Shown in pieces: positions 34,661 to 41,530 of a stretch of DNA of 41,530 nucleotides; positions within the stretch are counted from its first letter, which is position 1; the number at the start of each line of letters is the position of its first letter. The position numbers and the translations under genes are program-made. The stretch is from Solirubrobacterales bacterium (GTDB lineage Bacteria; Actinomycetota; Thermoleophilia; Solirubrobacterales; 70-9), in contig JAGQUQ010000015.1 in assembly GCA_020438425.1 (NCBI GenBank), forward strand, positions 1-41,530, in the 5' to 3' direction. The notes beneath the pieces were generated by a model that was not told where the DNA came from, did not search any database, and saw only the letters and a program-made list of their open reading frames with translations.

Positions 34661-36427
34661 TCAGGGACCAAGGTTGATCCGGGCGGAGTCCGAGTTCGGA
34701 GCAAACCAGGCACGGCTGGTTTCGCCTGGCATGCCTCCCCGGGTGGGAATGAAGGTTCCCCGGACCCGGATCGGGGGCGGATTCTTCCTTGACCTTCCGG
34801 CGATCGGCTTCAGTGAGCCCCGCTTGAACCGCACCCGGATCGAAAGCGGGCTGTCCTTCTGCTCGACCCCGAAGTACTGACCTCCCCAGCTCTCAAACCC
34901 GGGTGCCACCCGCACGATCACCTTGCGTCCTTCGACGCTCAGTGTTGCCGGCCGGAACGGCACGGACTCAACTTCGATCAAGCCGGTCTTTCCCTGCCTG
35001 AGCCCGAATCCATCGGGAAGCCCGAGCACCAGATTCTGGCGGGTGCCCCACAGGCGAGCTGGCGGATCACCCAGAGTTGCCTTGACCAGGACAGAGGGCC
35101 GACGGCTGAACCTTCCGGTGACCTTTGCCGAACCGGACAGAACCGGCGCCTGGACCCGGCAGAGTTGCCAGTCCCCCACGCTCCCTCCTGATCCGTACTC
35201 GCAAGAGTTGGCGGGAATAAGGCGGGACCCGTCCGCCCCGAAATCCTCTTCCGGCTCTCCTGTCGCAGGATTCAGTTTGACCATGGCCATCCTCCTTCGA
35301 TCGCCACAGTAGAACCCGCAAATTTCACTATCGTCGGTAAAGCCCACGGCAAGAATCGATCCGTCGGAAAGGGGGGTTACCCCGGCGGCGATGGCGGTAC
35401 CAGGCGAGAGAGAATAGGCGCGAGACGGGAACTCCGAGGTGGTACCAACCGAGAAGCGCGCGTCCATCATCCTGCCGGGCAGGAAAGCAATGGCAATGCC
35501 GCCCGGGTAGGTGGTCGCGCTATTGACATCACCACCGATGACTCCACCGGGATTGTCGGGCCATGGCAGACCGTCCGGGTCGAAATTCCTGGAGTAGGCC
35601 GGATTCCCGTACCAACCGTCGAATCCGCCCGAAATGACCGTGATCTTTCCCTGTTCCCCAACCGATATTCCCTGAACCGGCCAGTGGTTCAGAGCCGCGT
35701 GGCCGCTCTCGCCCCCGAAGTCACCGTCAGCCGAGCCATCCGGCAGCAGCCGGATCAGTGAATCCGAATCCGCGACGAGGATCCGGCTTTGCGAATCGAG
35801 AGCGAGAACGCCGGCCCACCACAGTCCCGTTTCAACGATCCCTCCGCTCCCGAAATCGGGGACCAGCTTCCCGGCGGCGTCGTAGCTTCCCACCCGCACG
35901 CGGTTGGCATGGGTGCCGGCCAGGAAGAACCCGCCTCCCTCGCTCGCCACGATGTCGGTCGGGGTCGCGTTGATCTGGTCGAGGGAGATCGGTGTGACCT
36001 GACCGTTGTTTCCGAACTCGAAGCGGATGCTGCCACCAGGCGAGTAAGAGCGAACCCGCCGGTTGGTCAACACGAGGAGGTTGCCGTCGGTTGTCTCGAC
36101 CATCTTCCAGATCCACTCGCCGTCAGCCAGCGAGCTGAGCACAAAGCCTCCGTTGCCGAAGCCGGGGTCGACCCTCCCGGAAGAATCGAGGCCAGTCAGG
36201 ACCTGCCACCGTGTTGGCGAAGGGCTGCTTGAAGTGTCTCCGCAGTCCCTCGTGGTGCCGAGCCCAATCAGTGAACCGTCCGTCAACTCAACCGCCTGGC
36301 TGAGCTGGTTGCATTGGCGAAGGTCGGAAGCCGTTGATGCGCCGGCCGTCGATGGTGAAGAGGCCATCAGAACAATCCCGGCAATCAACGCCAAAACCGG
36401 AACCTGTCTCCGGAACTCTCGGATCAT
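34661..36427 (-). CDS. Secreted beta-propeller protein (delta-60 repeats)
   Basis: ATG 36427 follows GGAGGGAGGG, giving 588 residues with a signal peptide (VPVLALIAGIVLMASSPSTAGA). Repeats of the type D-x-G-F-G-x-G-G-x-V are visible: DPGFGNGGFV, PDFGSGGIV, DGDFGGESG and EDFGADGS, spaced by 50-65 residues as in the delta-60 family. A C-terminal domain of about 140 residues with beta strands and a Pro/Gly-rich end follows (RVRFKRGSLKPIAG). Such propellers usually bind surface partners or polymers; no enzyme motif is seen. The gene is not clearly in an operon. Confidence 0.8.
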   Translation of the reverse strand: MIREFRRQVPVLALIAGIVLMASSPSTAGASTASDLRQCNQLSQAVELTDGSLIGLGTTRDCGDTSSSPSPTRWQVLTGLDSSGRVDPGFGNGGFVLSSLADGEWIWKMVETTDGNLLVLTNRRVRSYSPGGSIRFEFGNNGQVTPISLDQINATPTDIVASEGGGFFLAGTHANRVRVGSYDAAGKLVPDFGSGGIVETGLWWAGVLALDSQSRILVADSDSLIRLLPDGSADGDFGGESGHAALNHWPVQGISVGEQGKITVISGGFDGWYGNPAYSRNFDPDGLPWPDNPGGVIGGDVNSATTYPGGIAIAFLPGRMMDARFSVGTTSEFPSRAYSLSPGTAIAAGVTPLSDGSILAVGFTDDSEICGFYCGDRRRMAMVKLNPATGEPEEDFGADGSRLIPANSCEYGSGGSVGDWQLCRVQAPVLSGSAKVTGRFSRRPSVLVKATLGDPPARLWGTRQNLVLGLPDGFGLRQGKTGLIEVESVPFRPATLSVEGRKVIVRVAPGFESWGGQYFGVEQKDSPLSIRVRFKRGSLKPIAGRSRKNPPPIRVRGTFIPTRGGMPGETSRAWFAPNSDSARINLGP

Positions 36428-36451
36428 TCGCCCTCCCTCCATGTGACGCGA

Positions 36452-36479
36452 ATCAGGCCTTGCGGCCACCGGCCCTGAT
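36452..36479 (-). terminator. Hairpin after the copper-protein operon
   Basis: ATCAGGCC (36452-36459) pairs with GGCCCTGAT (36471-36479) with one bulge, about 20 nt past the stop of the last cupredoxin gene. Confidence 0.5.
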
Positions 36480-36498
36480 CATAAATCAGGACTTGCTT

Positions 36499-37278
36499 CT
36501 ACTTCTTCTTTTTCTTCTTCGCCTTGATTTCGAAGGGAAGGGTGAAGTCCGGGCTGGCGTTTGTGTTCTCGTCGTCGACCCGGACGATCGCCACATACTT
36601 GCCGGCCTGTGGCTTGAAGGTGGAGGTGCGATTGGCGAAGCGGACCGCGTTGATGCCGATGTGGATCGGACGCTCGTGGTAGCCGGCGAAACGGCGGACG
36701 GTCTTCGTCTTCTTGCCGCGACCCTGCTTGACCAGCCGGAAGTAGTCGATCGAGGCGGTGCCCTTCTCGCTCACTTCGAGGTTGAGCATGGTGCCGTTGC
36801 CCTTGTAGCCGATCACCGTGTTCGAAAGTCCGACCGCTTCGACCTGCGGGGGTTCGAGATCGAACTTGAGCGGATCCTGCGGTCCGGGATCCGAGTTCGG
36901 GTCACCGGGAAGATTGGTGACGGTGACCGTGCCGCGCACGGCCTGCGGATGGAGCTTGCAGACGAACAGGTAGTGACCCGGCTGGTCGAAGGTGACCTTG
37001 AAGGAGTCGCCCAGGTTCTGCCTGGGGCTGGGGATGCCCGGGGCTGAATCCCACTGGGTGGCGTTCGGCGCCTGGCCGGTGACCGAGTGCTGCAGGTCCG
37101 GGCCGATCCAGTCCCAGGTGACCGATTCGCCGAGATTGACGGTCGGCTCCTTGGACCACTTGAAGTCGGAGATCGATACCCGCGTGCTGTTCGCCTGGGC
37201 AGGCTGAACGGCCAGCCCGGCGAACAGAGCTGCGAATCCGATCGCGAGGACCAGCCGGAACTGCCGCCTGAATGTCAC
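36499..37278 (-). CDS. Exported cupredoxin-like protein lacking the axial Met
   Basis: GTG 37278 overlaps the multicopper oxidase stop (GTGA), giving 259 residues; a TTG at 37293 is less likely. The signal peptide (LVLAIGFAALFAGLAVQPAQA) is followed by a plastocyanin-like domain (about 30-130): the first copper His in LQHSV, then FVCKLHPQAVRG with Cys and His. Where cupredoxins have Met (CxxHxxM) this one has Ala. A second beta domain of about 110 residues follows, and the chain ends in poly-Lys (KAKKKKKK), which may bind the wall or polyanions. It probably receives or passes electrons or copper with the adjacent oxidase. The missing Met predicts a higher redox potential or no copper. Confidence 0.85.
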   Translation of the reverse strand: MTFRRQFRLVLAIGFAALFAGLAVQPAQANSTRVSISDFKWSKEPTVNLGESVTWDWIGPDLQHSVTGQAPNATQWDSAPGIPSPRQNLGDSFKVTFDQPGHYLFVCKLHPQAVRGTVTVTNLPGDPNSDPGPQDPLKFDLEPPQVEAVGLSNTVIGYKGNGTMLNLEVSEKGTASIDYFRLVKQGRGKKTKTVRRFAGYHERPIHIGINAVRFANRTSTFKPQAGKYVAIVRVDDENTNASPDFTLPFEIKAKKKKKK

Positions 37279-38318
37279 TCGACGATGTACCAACCGCTCA
37301 TTCCCTGATGCAGATGGTTGAAGACGTGGCAGTGGTAGAGCCAGCGGCCCGGGTTGTCTTCGATCCAGCGCACCCGGAACGAATCACCGGGACCGAAAGT
37401 CTTGTTGTCCTCGATCACGCCGCCCGGCGACTGCCAGCGGTGGCCGTGAACGTGGAAGGTGTGGAAGTCATCGTCGATCCCGTAGACATGCATCGCCACG
37501 TCGTCACCGACGTTGGCCCGCAGGGTCGGGGTGTTGCCGGTGTAGGCGCGTCCGTTGATCGCGTAGAGCACGGCCGTGCTGGGGGCAACGACGCCCGGCA
37601 GGTAAGCGTGAAAACCGAGGAAGTACTCGCGGTCCGGCAGCGGCTCGTCGGGGTCGCGGATCACCATCGGACCAAACAGGCCCTTGGGAATGCAGAGCGT
37701 CTCGAAGGGTCCGTGATCGTGGTAGAGCCAGGTGCCCTGGGTGCCTTCCGGGCACTCCCAGACGTAGGTGAAGGTGCGGCCCTTCTGGACGAATCCGCCC
37801 GGATCGGTCCAGTGGCCCTTGTAGGCACCGTCCATCTCGTTCGAGTAGAAGGCCCCGTGGGGATGCATGGTCGCCGGGTAAGGAAGTGCGTTCCGGAAGT
37901 GGACGACCAGCGTGTCGCCCACCGTCGCGTCGAGCAGCGGCCCGGGGACGGTCGCGGGGCCGATCGGCCTGGTGAAGTTCGGCTCGTACAGGCGGTAGGC
38001 ATAGGCCTCGCCCTTGGTCCGGCCAACCGTCTTGGCGACCGACTTGCCCATCATCTGGTCACGCCGCTTGGGCATGATGTTCCAGGGGGTCGGTTCGGCC
38101 TGGATCCAGTACTCCTTGCGGTTGCCGGAAACGCTCGCCTTGCTGATCGCCGGGTCGTTCTTCGCGGCCGCCACCTTCGGCGGCACGTCGACCTGGGCGA
38201 CCAGTTCACTCGGATTGGTCTTGCCGTTGATCTCGAACTGCTTGCCGCCGATCGTGCAGACGAGGGCGCCGCCGGCGATGCCGAGAAAGCTTCTTCTGTC
38301 AAAGGATCCGAAACTCAT
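37275..38318 (-). CDS. Two-domain multicopper oxidase, Tat-exported
   Basis: The 347-residue protein has a Tat-like signal (DRRSFLGIAGGALV). Copper motifs are complete: MHPHG (His153, His155), YHDHG (His200, His202), FHTFHVHGH (His286, 289, 291) and HCHVFNHLHQGM (His329, Cys330, His331, His335, Met340). Two cupredoxin domains match small laccases, which form trimers with the trinuclear site between subunits. It oxidises a phenol, metal ion such as Cu(I) or Mn(II), or an electron carrier, and reduces oxygen to water outside the cell. It is 9 nt after one cupredoxin gene and overlaps another by 4 nt. The natural substrate is not shown; the cupredoxins may be its donors. Confidence 0.93.
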   Translation of the reverse strand: MSFGSFDRRSFLGIAGGALVCTIGGKQFEINGKTNPSELVAQVDVPPKVAAAKNDPAISKASVSGNRKEYWIQAEPTPWNIMPKRRDQMMGKSVAKTVGRTKGEAYAYRLYEPNFTRPIGPATVPGPLLDATVGDTLVVHFRNALPYPATMHPHGAFYSNEMDGAYKGHWTDPGGFVQKGRTFTYVWECPEGTQGTWLYHDHGPFETLCIPKGLFGPMVIRDPDEPLPDREYFLGFHAYLPGVVAPSTAVLYAINGRAYTGNTPTLRANVGDDVAMHVYGIDDDFHTFHVHGHRWQSPGGVIEDNKTFGPGDSFRVRWIEDNPGRWLYHCHVFNHLHQGMSGWYIVE

Positions 38319-38327
38319 GAGCTCATC

Positions 38328-38879
38328 TCACTTTCCGACCTTGACGGCCATTCGCATGTACTGGTGGAGGCTGCATCCGAAGAGCCAGGTTCCGGGCTCG
38401 TCGAACTGGCGGGTCCAGGTGTAGTCCCTCGAGGGGGAGTTGGGTGTGGCGTAGTCGAACCGGTTTACGCCGGCCGGACCGCTGATCAGGCTTATGTTGT
38501 GGGGGTTCTGATTCATGTCACTCCAGATCCACTGGATCCGGTCGCCAGCCTTGATTTCGAGGTAATCGGGACTGAAGTAGTCGTTTATGTAGTCGTCAAG
38601 AACATCAACCCGCCAGGTCTTGCCGGGCTTCGGTTCAGGCTTGACCGGCTTCGAAGGCTTGCCGGAAAACCGCTTGCGTGCCTTGCGGACACAGGCCTTC
38701 CGGCTACTTGCCTTCTTGATCGTCCGGCACTTCTTCAGTGCCTTCGCCAAACCGCGCTTCTTGGCGGAAGCCGAAGCCGCCGCCGACGCTGACGCTGGTT
38801 CAGGCGTGGCGGCCCGGGCCGCTGCCGAAGGCAGGGCCCAGACCATCAACGCCAGAATTGCGACTGTCGCGAAGCGCAT
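38328..38879 (-). CDS. Exported cupredoxin with Lys-rich two-Cys segment
   Basis: The 183-residue protein has a signal peptide (VAILALMVWALPSAAARA), an Ala/Ser spacer, a Lys/Arg-rich segment with two Cys 11 residues apart (KKCRTIKKASSRKAC), a Pro/Lys linker and a plastocyanin-like domain. Copper ligands are all present: His in NPHNISL, then GCSLHQYM with Cys, His and Met. The domain also has an IKAGDRIQWIW strand. It is 9 nt after the next upstream cupredoxin gene and 9 nt before the oxidase gene, so it is a likely electron donor or copper carrier for that enzyme. The Lys-rich segment recurs in the next two genes. Confidence 0.87.
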   Translation of the reverse strand: MRFATVAILALMVWALPSAAARAATPEPASASAAASASAKKRGLAKALKKCRTIKKASSRKACVRKARKRFSGKPSKPVKPEPKPGKTWRVDVLDDYINDYFSPDYLEIKAGDRIQWIWSDMNQNPHNISLISGPAGVNRFDYATPNSPSRDYTWTRQFDEPGTWLFGCSLHQYMRMAVKVGK

Positions 38880-38888
38880 TCGTCATGC

Positions 38889-39431
38889 CTACCGGCTGAC
38901 GTTGACGTTCATCGTCATCTGGAAGTGAATGCTGCAGACGAACGAGTAGGCGCCGGGCTTGGTGAACTGGCGCTTGAACGTTGCGTTCGGACCGATCAGC
39001 AGGCTCGACTTGAAGTCGTTCCTGTTGACTCCGGCCGGAACGGTTACGGGAGTCACGTCATGCGGCTCGCGTCCGGTCGCCATCTTCCAGTCCCAGAGGA
39101 TCGAGTCATTGACCTTGAGGTTGACCTGATTCGGGATGTAGGCGTACGGATCCGAGACGTTGACGGTCACGGTCTTGCCCTTGGGGGCCTGGTTGGCGAG
39201 CTTCGCGAAACGCTTGTTGACGGCCTTCTTGCAGGCAGCCTTCTGTTTCGCGGTCCGCTTCTTGTTGCAGGCCTTGAGCGCCTTGGCCTTCGCCTTCTTC
39301 TGCTTTGCAGTGAGGGCGCTGGCCGAAGCGTCGCTGGCAGCGGCGGGGGTGACGCCGGCCGCCCCCACGGCCAGCGTCACGAGTCCTGCCGCCAGAATCC
39401 CCGGCAACCGCTTCTTGAGCAGTGAATTCAT
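38889..39431 (-). CDS. Exported cupredoxin with Lys-rich two-Cys segment
   Basis: ATG 39431 gives 180 residues: signal peptide (ILAAGLVTLAVGAAGVTPAAA), a Lys-rich segment with two Cys 11 residues apart (KACNKKRTAKQKAACKKA), then a cupredoxin domain with a full ligand set: His in REPHDV, then FVCSIHFQM with Cys, His and Met. The order and spacing match the following gene product, so the two arose by duplication; both share PAGVNR-x-DF/FD between the His and Cys motifs. It sits 29 nt after the beta-helix gene. It is probably a small extracellular copper electron carrier. Confidence 0.87.
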   Translation of the reverse strand: MNSLLKKRLPGILAAGLVTLAVGAAGVTPAAASDASASALTAKQKKAKAKALKACNKKRTAKQKAACKKAVNKRFAKLANQAPKGKTVTVNVSDPYAYIPNQVNLKVNDSILWDWKMATGREPHDVTPVTVPAGVNRNDFKSSLLIGPNATFKRQFTKPGAYSFVCSIHFQMTMNVNVSR

Positions 39432-39460
39432 GATTCTTGGTTCCTGTTGCCTTTCTCTTC

Positions 39461-41218
39461 CTACGGGTTCCAGGGGCTCGGACGGTTCTCGAGGTCCGTG
39501 CACTCCTGCGCGGTCACCCGGGGGGCGCTCTGCGACTCGTAGGTCTTGCCGTCCTTGGTGTAGGACGGGTGCGAGACCAGAGTCATGCCGCATTCCTGGA
39601 GCTGGGACGGACGGACTTCGGCCACGCCGAAGATCGTCGTCAGGTCGCGCCACGGCTCCTGCGGGCTGAGGAACGCGGTGTTGACCTGCAGACCGGCACC
39701 GAGGTTATGAGCGGTGACGTTCTGGTTCAGCACTTCAGGCTGCGGGCAGCTGCCCGGGTAGATGGTGCTGAGCGGAACCGAGCCGTTGCCGGGAGCAAAG
39801 GTCACAGGACCGCTCGCGGTGTTGTCGGCCCAGCAGTTGCCTCCGCCGGAAGCGTCGTTGAAGAAGTCAATCGCGTTGTTGTCTTCTCCGTTACGACCCA
39901 TCTTGTTGCCGATGAACTGGTTGTTCATGTTCTTGGCATCGTCGCCGTCGTTGACACCGAACAGATCCGGACCGGAGAAGGCGGCAGCGCCCCACTTCTC
40001 GTGACCGAAGATGTTGTTGTTCCTGACGGTGACCCCGTCGGAGCCGTAGAGCATGACGCCCACGCCGATCGGGTTACCGTTGCCGATTACGTTGTTGTAG
40101 CCGGAATCGGGCTGGTAGTAGTTGTAGTTGTTCCACATGATGTCGTTGTTCTCGATGATCAGGTCACCGGTCGGCTCGAACTTCTCGGAGTCGAGAGTGT
40201 TCGGCACGATGCCGGCGCCGTTGTTGAACCACATGGAATCGGTGATCTTGACGTACTTCGAGTTGGTACCCGAGTAGCCGAGCGGGTTGCCCCAGGCCTT
40301 GATGTTCTTGACCAGGGTCCACTTCGGCTTCGCCTGGCAAGGCTCGTTGACCTCGTCCTTGTTCGACCAGGTGTAGGAGTCACACGGGGTTTCGCCGATG
40401 TAGACGGTCGAGTCGCCGTGGCCCCAGCCTTCGGAGTTGATGATCTTGCCGCCGAAGCAGTTACGGGCGAAAAGGCCGTAAGCGCGGGTGTCGGAGGACA
40501 CGAGGTTGTCCATCGTGTAGTCGGCGCAGTACTCCTTGTCGGCTTCAACGTTGGAAGCGTGAACGAAGAACGTGTTGTTGAGGTAGTGCCTCGCCCACAT
40601 GTTCTCCATCTTCAGACCGACGGTGCTGACACCCTCGATCGCGTTCTGGGCCGCCTGGGTGGTGGCGTCACCGGGACGCCAGTTCGGGGAGGCCTTCATG
40701 TCGGTGAGAGCACCGTCGCCCTCGAGGATGACCGCGCGGGCGTTGCTGTTCGGGAGATGACCCTTGGTTACACCCTCGATGGTCAGACCCTTGAAGTTGT
40801 AGCCGGTGCGCTTCCCGTGAACCAGCACGCCTTCCTTGTAGGTGCCGGGCTGGACCCGGACCGTGGCGTTGCGGCTCTTGTTCTTGTTCTTCCACTTGCC
40901 GGCGGCGTCAACACCCTTCTGGATGGTGTTGTACTTGCAGCCGTGCTTGCAGACGTCGAAGAACTGGGCGTTGTAGCTGTTCAGCTTCGACTTGGCCTTC
41001 TTGGCAGCCTTCTTCGCCTTCTTGCAGTTCTTCTTGGCCTTGGCATTGCCCTTCTTCGCCTTCTTGCAGGCCGACTTGGCCTTCTTGGCGGCCTTGTTCG
41101 ACTGCTTCTGCAGCTTTGCGGTGCCCGGATCGACGGCCGATGCCGGCCCCGCCAATGCGAACGTTCCCAGCAGGAACGCGGCGAGGACGCCGACGATTAT
41201 TCCCAAACGTTGCTTCAT
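39461..41218 (-). CDS. Exported right-handed beta-helix protein, first gene of copper operon
   Basis: ATG 41218 has AAGGAG 4 nt upstream; the product has 585 residues. A signal peptide (IIVGVLAAFLLGTFALAGPASA) is followed by a Lys/Ala-rich stretch with two Cys (about 40-75) and then a beta-helix from about residue 90. The rungs repeat motifs such as GLTIEGV, DLIIENNDI, GVTVRNNNI and NQFIGNKM, the IxxNxI pattern of pectate-lyase-like and NosD/CASH proteins. Opening YNTIQKGVDAAG and VRVQPGTYKEGV is typical of these folds. Eight or more additional Cys may form disulfides. It may bind a polysaccharide, or handle copper as NosD does; no catalytic site was recognised. Confidence 0.83.
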   Translation of the reverse strand: MKQRLGIIVGVLAAFLLGTFALAGPASAVDPGTAKLQKQSNKAAKKAKSACKKAKKGNAKAKKNCKKAKKAAKKAKSKLNSYNAQFFDVCKHGCKYNTIQKGVDAAGKWKNKNKSRNATVRVQPGTYKEGVLVHGKRTGYNFKGLTIEGVTKGHLPNSNARAVILEGDGALTDMKASPNWRPGDATTQAAQNAIEGVSTVGLKMENMWARHYLNNTFFVHASNVEADKEYCADYTMDNLVSSDTRAYGLFARNCFGGKIINSEGWGHGDSTVYIGETPCDSYTWSNKDEVNEPCQAKPKWTLVKNIKAWGNPLGYSGTNSKYVKITDSMWFNNGAGIVPNTLDSEKFEPTGDLIIENNDIMWNNYNYYQPDSGYNNVIGNGNPIGVGVMLYGSDGVTVRNNNIFGHEKWGAAAFSGPDLFGVNDGDDAKNMNNQFIGNKMGRNGEDNNAIDFFNDASGGGNCWADNTASGPVTFAPGNGSVPLSTIYPGSCPQPEVLNQNVTAHNLGAGLQVNTAFLSPQEPWRDLTTIFGVAEVRPSQLQECGMTLVSHPSYTKDGKTYESQSAPRVTAQECTDLENRPSPWNP

Positions 41219-41324
41219 CTCTCTCCTTGAAGTCTTTGAAAAAGTGTTTTCGACCACCGCGGCAAGCGGCAAGCCATCCGGACACTCTAAACCACCTATA
41301 TGGGAAAGGTTTCGGTTCCGGACC

Positions 41325-41341
41325 TCACCCGAATCGGGTGA
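41325..41341. promoter_or_regulatory. Operator-like palindrome in the divergent space
   Basis: TCACCCGA-A-TCGGGTGA is a perfect 8-bp inverted repeat in the 234-bp space between the copper operon and the flavin oxidoreductase. It could bind a regulator of either. The rest of the space holds an AT-rich leader near 41220-41250 and no further structure noticed. Confidence 0.5.
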
Positions 41342-41417
41342 AACGGCATCCCGGCGGGATTTCCGGCTCCAGAGGTCGCTCTCCGGCATCGCCGCCAGTC
41401 CGTTTCGGACGGGCCAA

Positions 41418-41444
41418 TTGACAAGACTTCGTGTCGGTTAGACT
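41418..41444 (+). promoter_or_regulatory. Promoter of GMC-type oxidoreductase, leaderless
   Basis: TTGACA (41418-41423) and TAGACT (41439-41444) are 15 bp apart, shorter than ideal. The box ends 8 nt before ATG 41453. AGACTT occurs twice, 16 nt apart (41424 and 41440), and GACAAG pairs with CTTGTC across the promoter, possible regulator contacts. Confidence 0.5.
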
Positions 41445-41452
41445 TGTCTGCC

Positions 41453-41530
41453 ATGGCTCACGACTACGACTGGGTGATCGTCGGCTCCGGTTTCGGCGGA
41501 AGCGTTTCGGCCCTGAGGCTGGCCGAGAAG
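41453..41530 (+). CDS. GMC-type FAD-dependent oxidoreductase, 3' truncated
   Basis: Only 26 residues lie in the window. They read MAHDYDWVIVGSGFGG and continue SVSALRLAEK: the GxGxxG dinucleotide-binding fingerprint of the FAD domain, in the form seen in cholesterol oxidase and other GMC-like enzymes of actinobacteria. No signal peptide is present. The substrate cannot be judged from this fragment. Confidence 0.8.
   Translation, partial: MAHDYDWVIVGSGFGGSVSALRLAEK

Overview
The window is high-GC DNA packed with genes on both strands, using GTG and TTG starts freely. It looks like an actinobacterial chromosome, most likely the Thermoleophilia/Solirubrobacterales branch. That placement is inferred from base composition, many exported proteins with Lys/Ala-rich or collagen-like segments, a cydABDC oxidase operon, LuxR-type two-component systems and apparently leaderless promoters. 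No rRNA, tRNA, CRISPR array, transposase or phage gene was seen. Forty coding regions are called; the first and last are cut by the window ends.

Layout. 1-5.4 kb: lipid or secondary-metabolism genes (two SDR oxidoreductases, a metallo-beta-lactamase-fold lactonase-like hydrolase) around two related exported proteins. One of these is an M1-type metallopeptidase carrying a collagen-like stretch; the other is a protein ending in a long collagen-like tail. 5.4-8.8 kb: a minus-strand operon of glycosyltransferase, small membrane protein, glycerol kinase and PlsC-type acyltransferase, suggesting glycerolipid assembly. 8.8-14 kb: a free-standing biotin carrier protein, a ScpB-like crotonase, a GH3 hydrolase, YaaA, and a divergent LuxR regulator/GAF histidine kinase pair. 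14-20 kb: cydA-cydB-cydD-cydC (cytochrome bd oxidase and its ABC exporter). 20-27 kb: a cell-wall amidase and L,D-transpeptidase, a MarR-DHA2 drug-efflux operon and an MMPL transporter. 26.7-31 kb: a membrane histidine kinase/LuxR regulator operon and an ECF sigma factor coupled to a DUF4349 membrane protein. 31-36.4 kb: a gene-free hairpin-rich stretch, rubredoxin, NUDIX hydrolase, a DUF3137-like protein beside LemA, a TetR regulator and a secreted beta-propeller. 36.5-41.2 kb: a five-gene exported copper-protein operon (beta-helix protein, two cupredoxins, a two-domain multicopper oxidase, and a third cupredoxin-like protein lacking the usual axial Met). The window ends at the start of a GMC-type flavin oxidoreductase.

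The most unusual signals are non-coding. (i) A two-stem repeat occurs four times (591-661, 11949-12029, 31523-31604, 33864-33944) at gene ends and supplies the stop codon of the TetR gene. (ii) A 42-nt hairpin family has three copies; two, 6.8 kb apart, are 39/42 identical, and one encodes the C-terminal tail of the MMPL protein. (iii) Two 47-nt hairpins have different sequences but identical geometry (16 bp, 1x1 mismatch, 4 bp, 5-nt loop), one in each 42-mer cluster. (iv) A perfect 32-bp palindrome lies in the 31.0-31.6 kb array. (v) About ten genes have a TANNNT-like box 6-9 nt before a start codon that lacks a Shine-Dalgarno, suggesting leaderless mRNAs.

The copper operon and the hairpin arrays are the best candidates for undescribed biology. 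Their function is inference; only the sequence features are directly seen.
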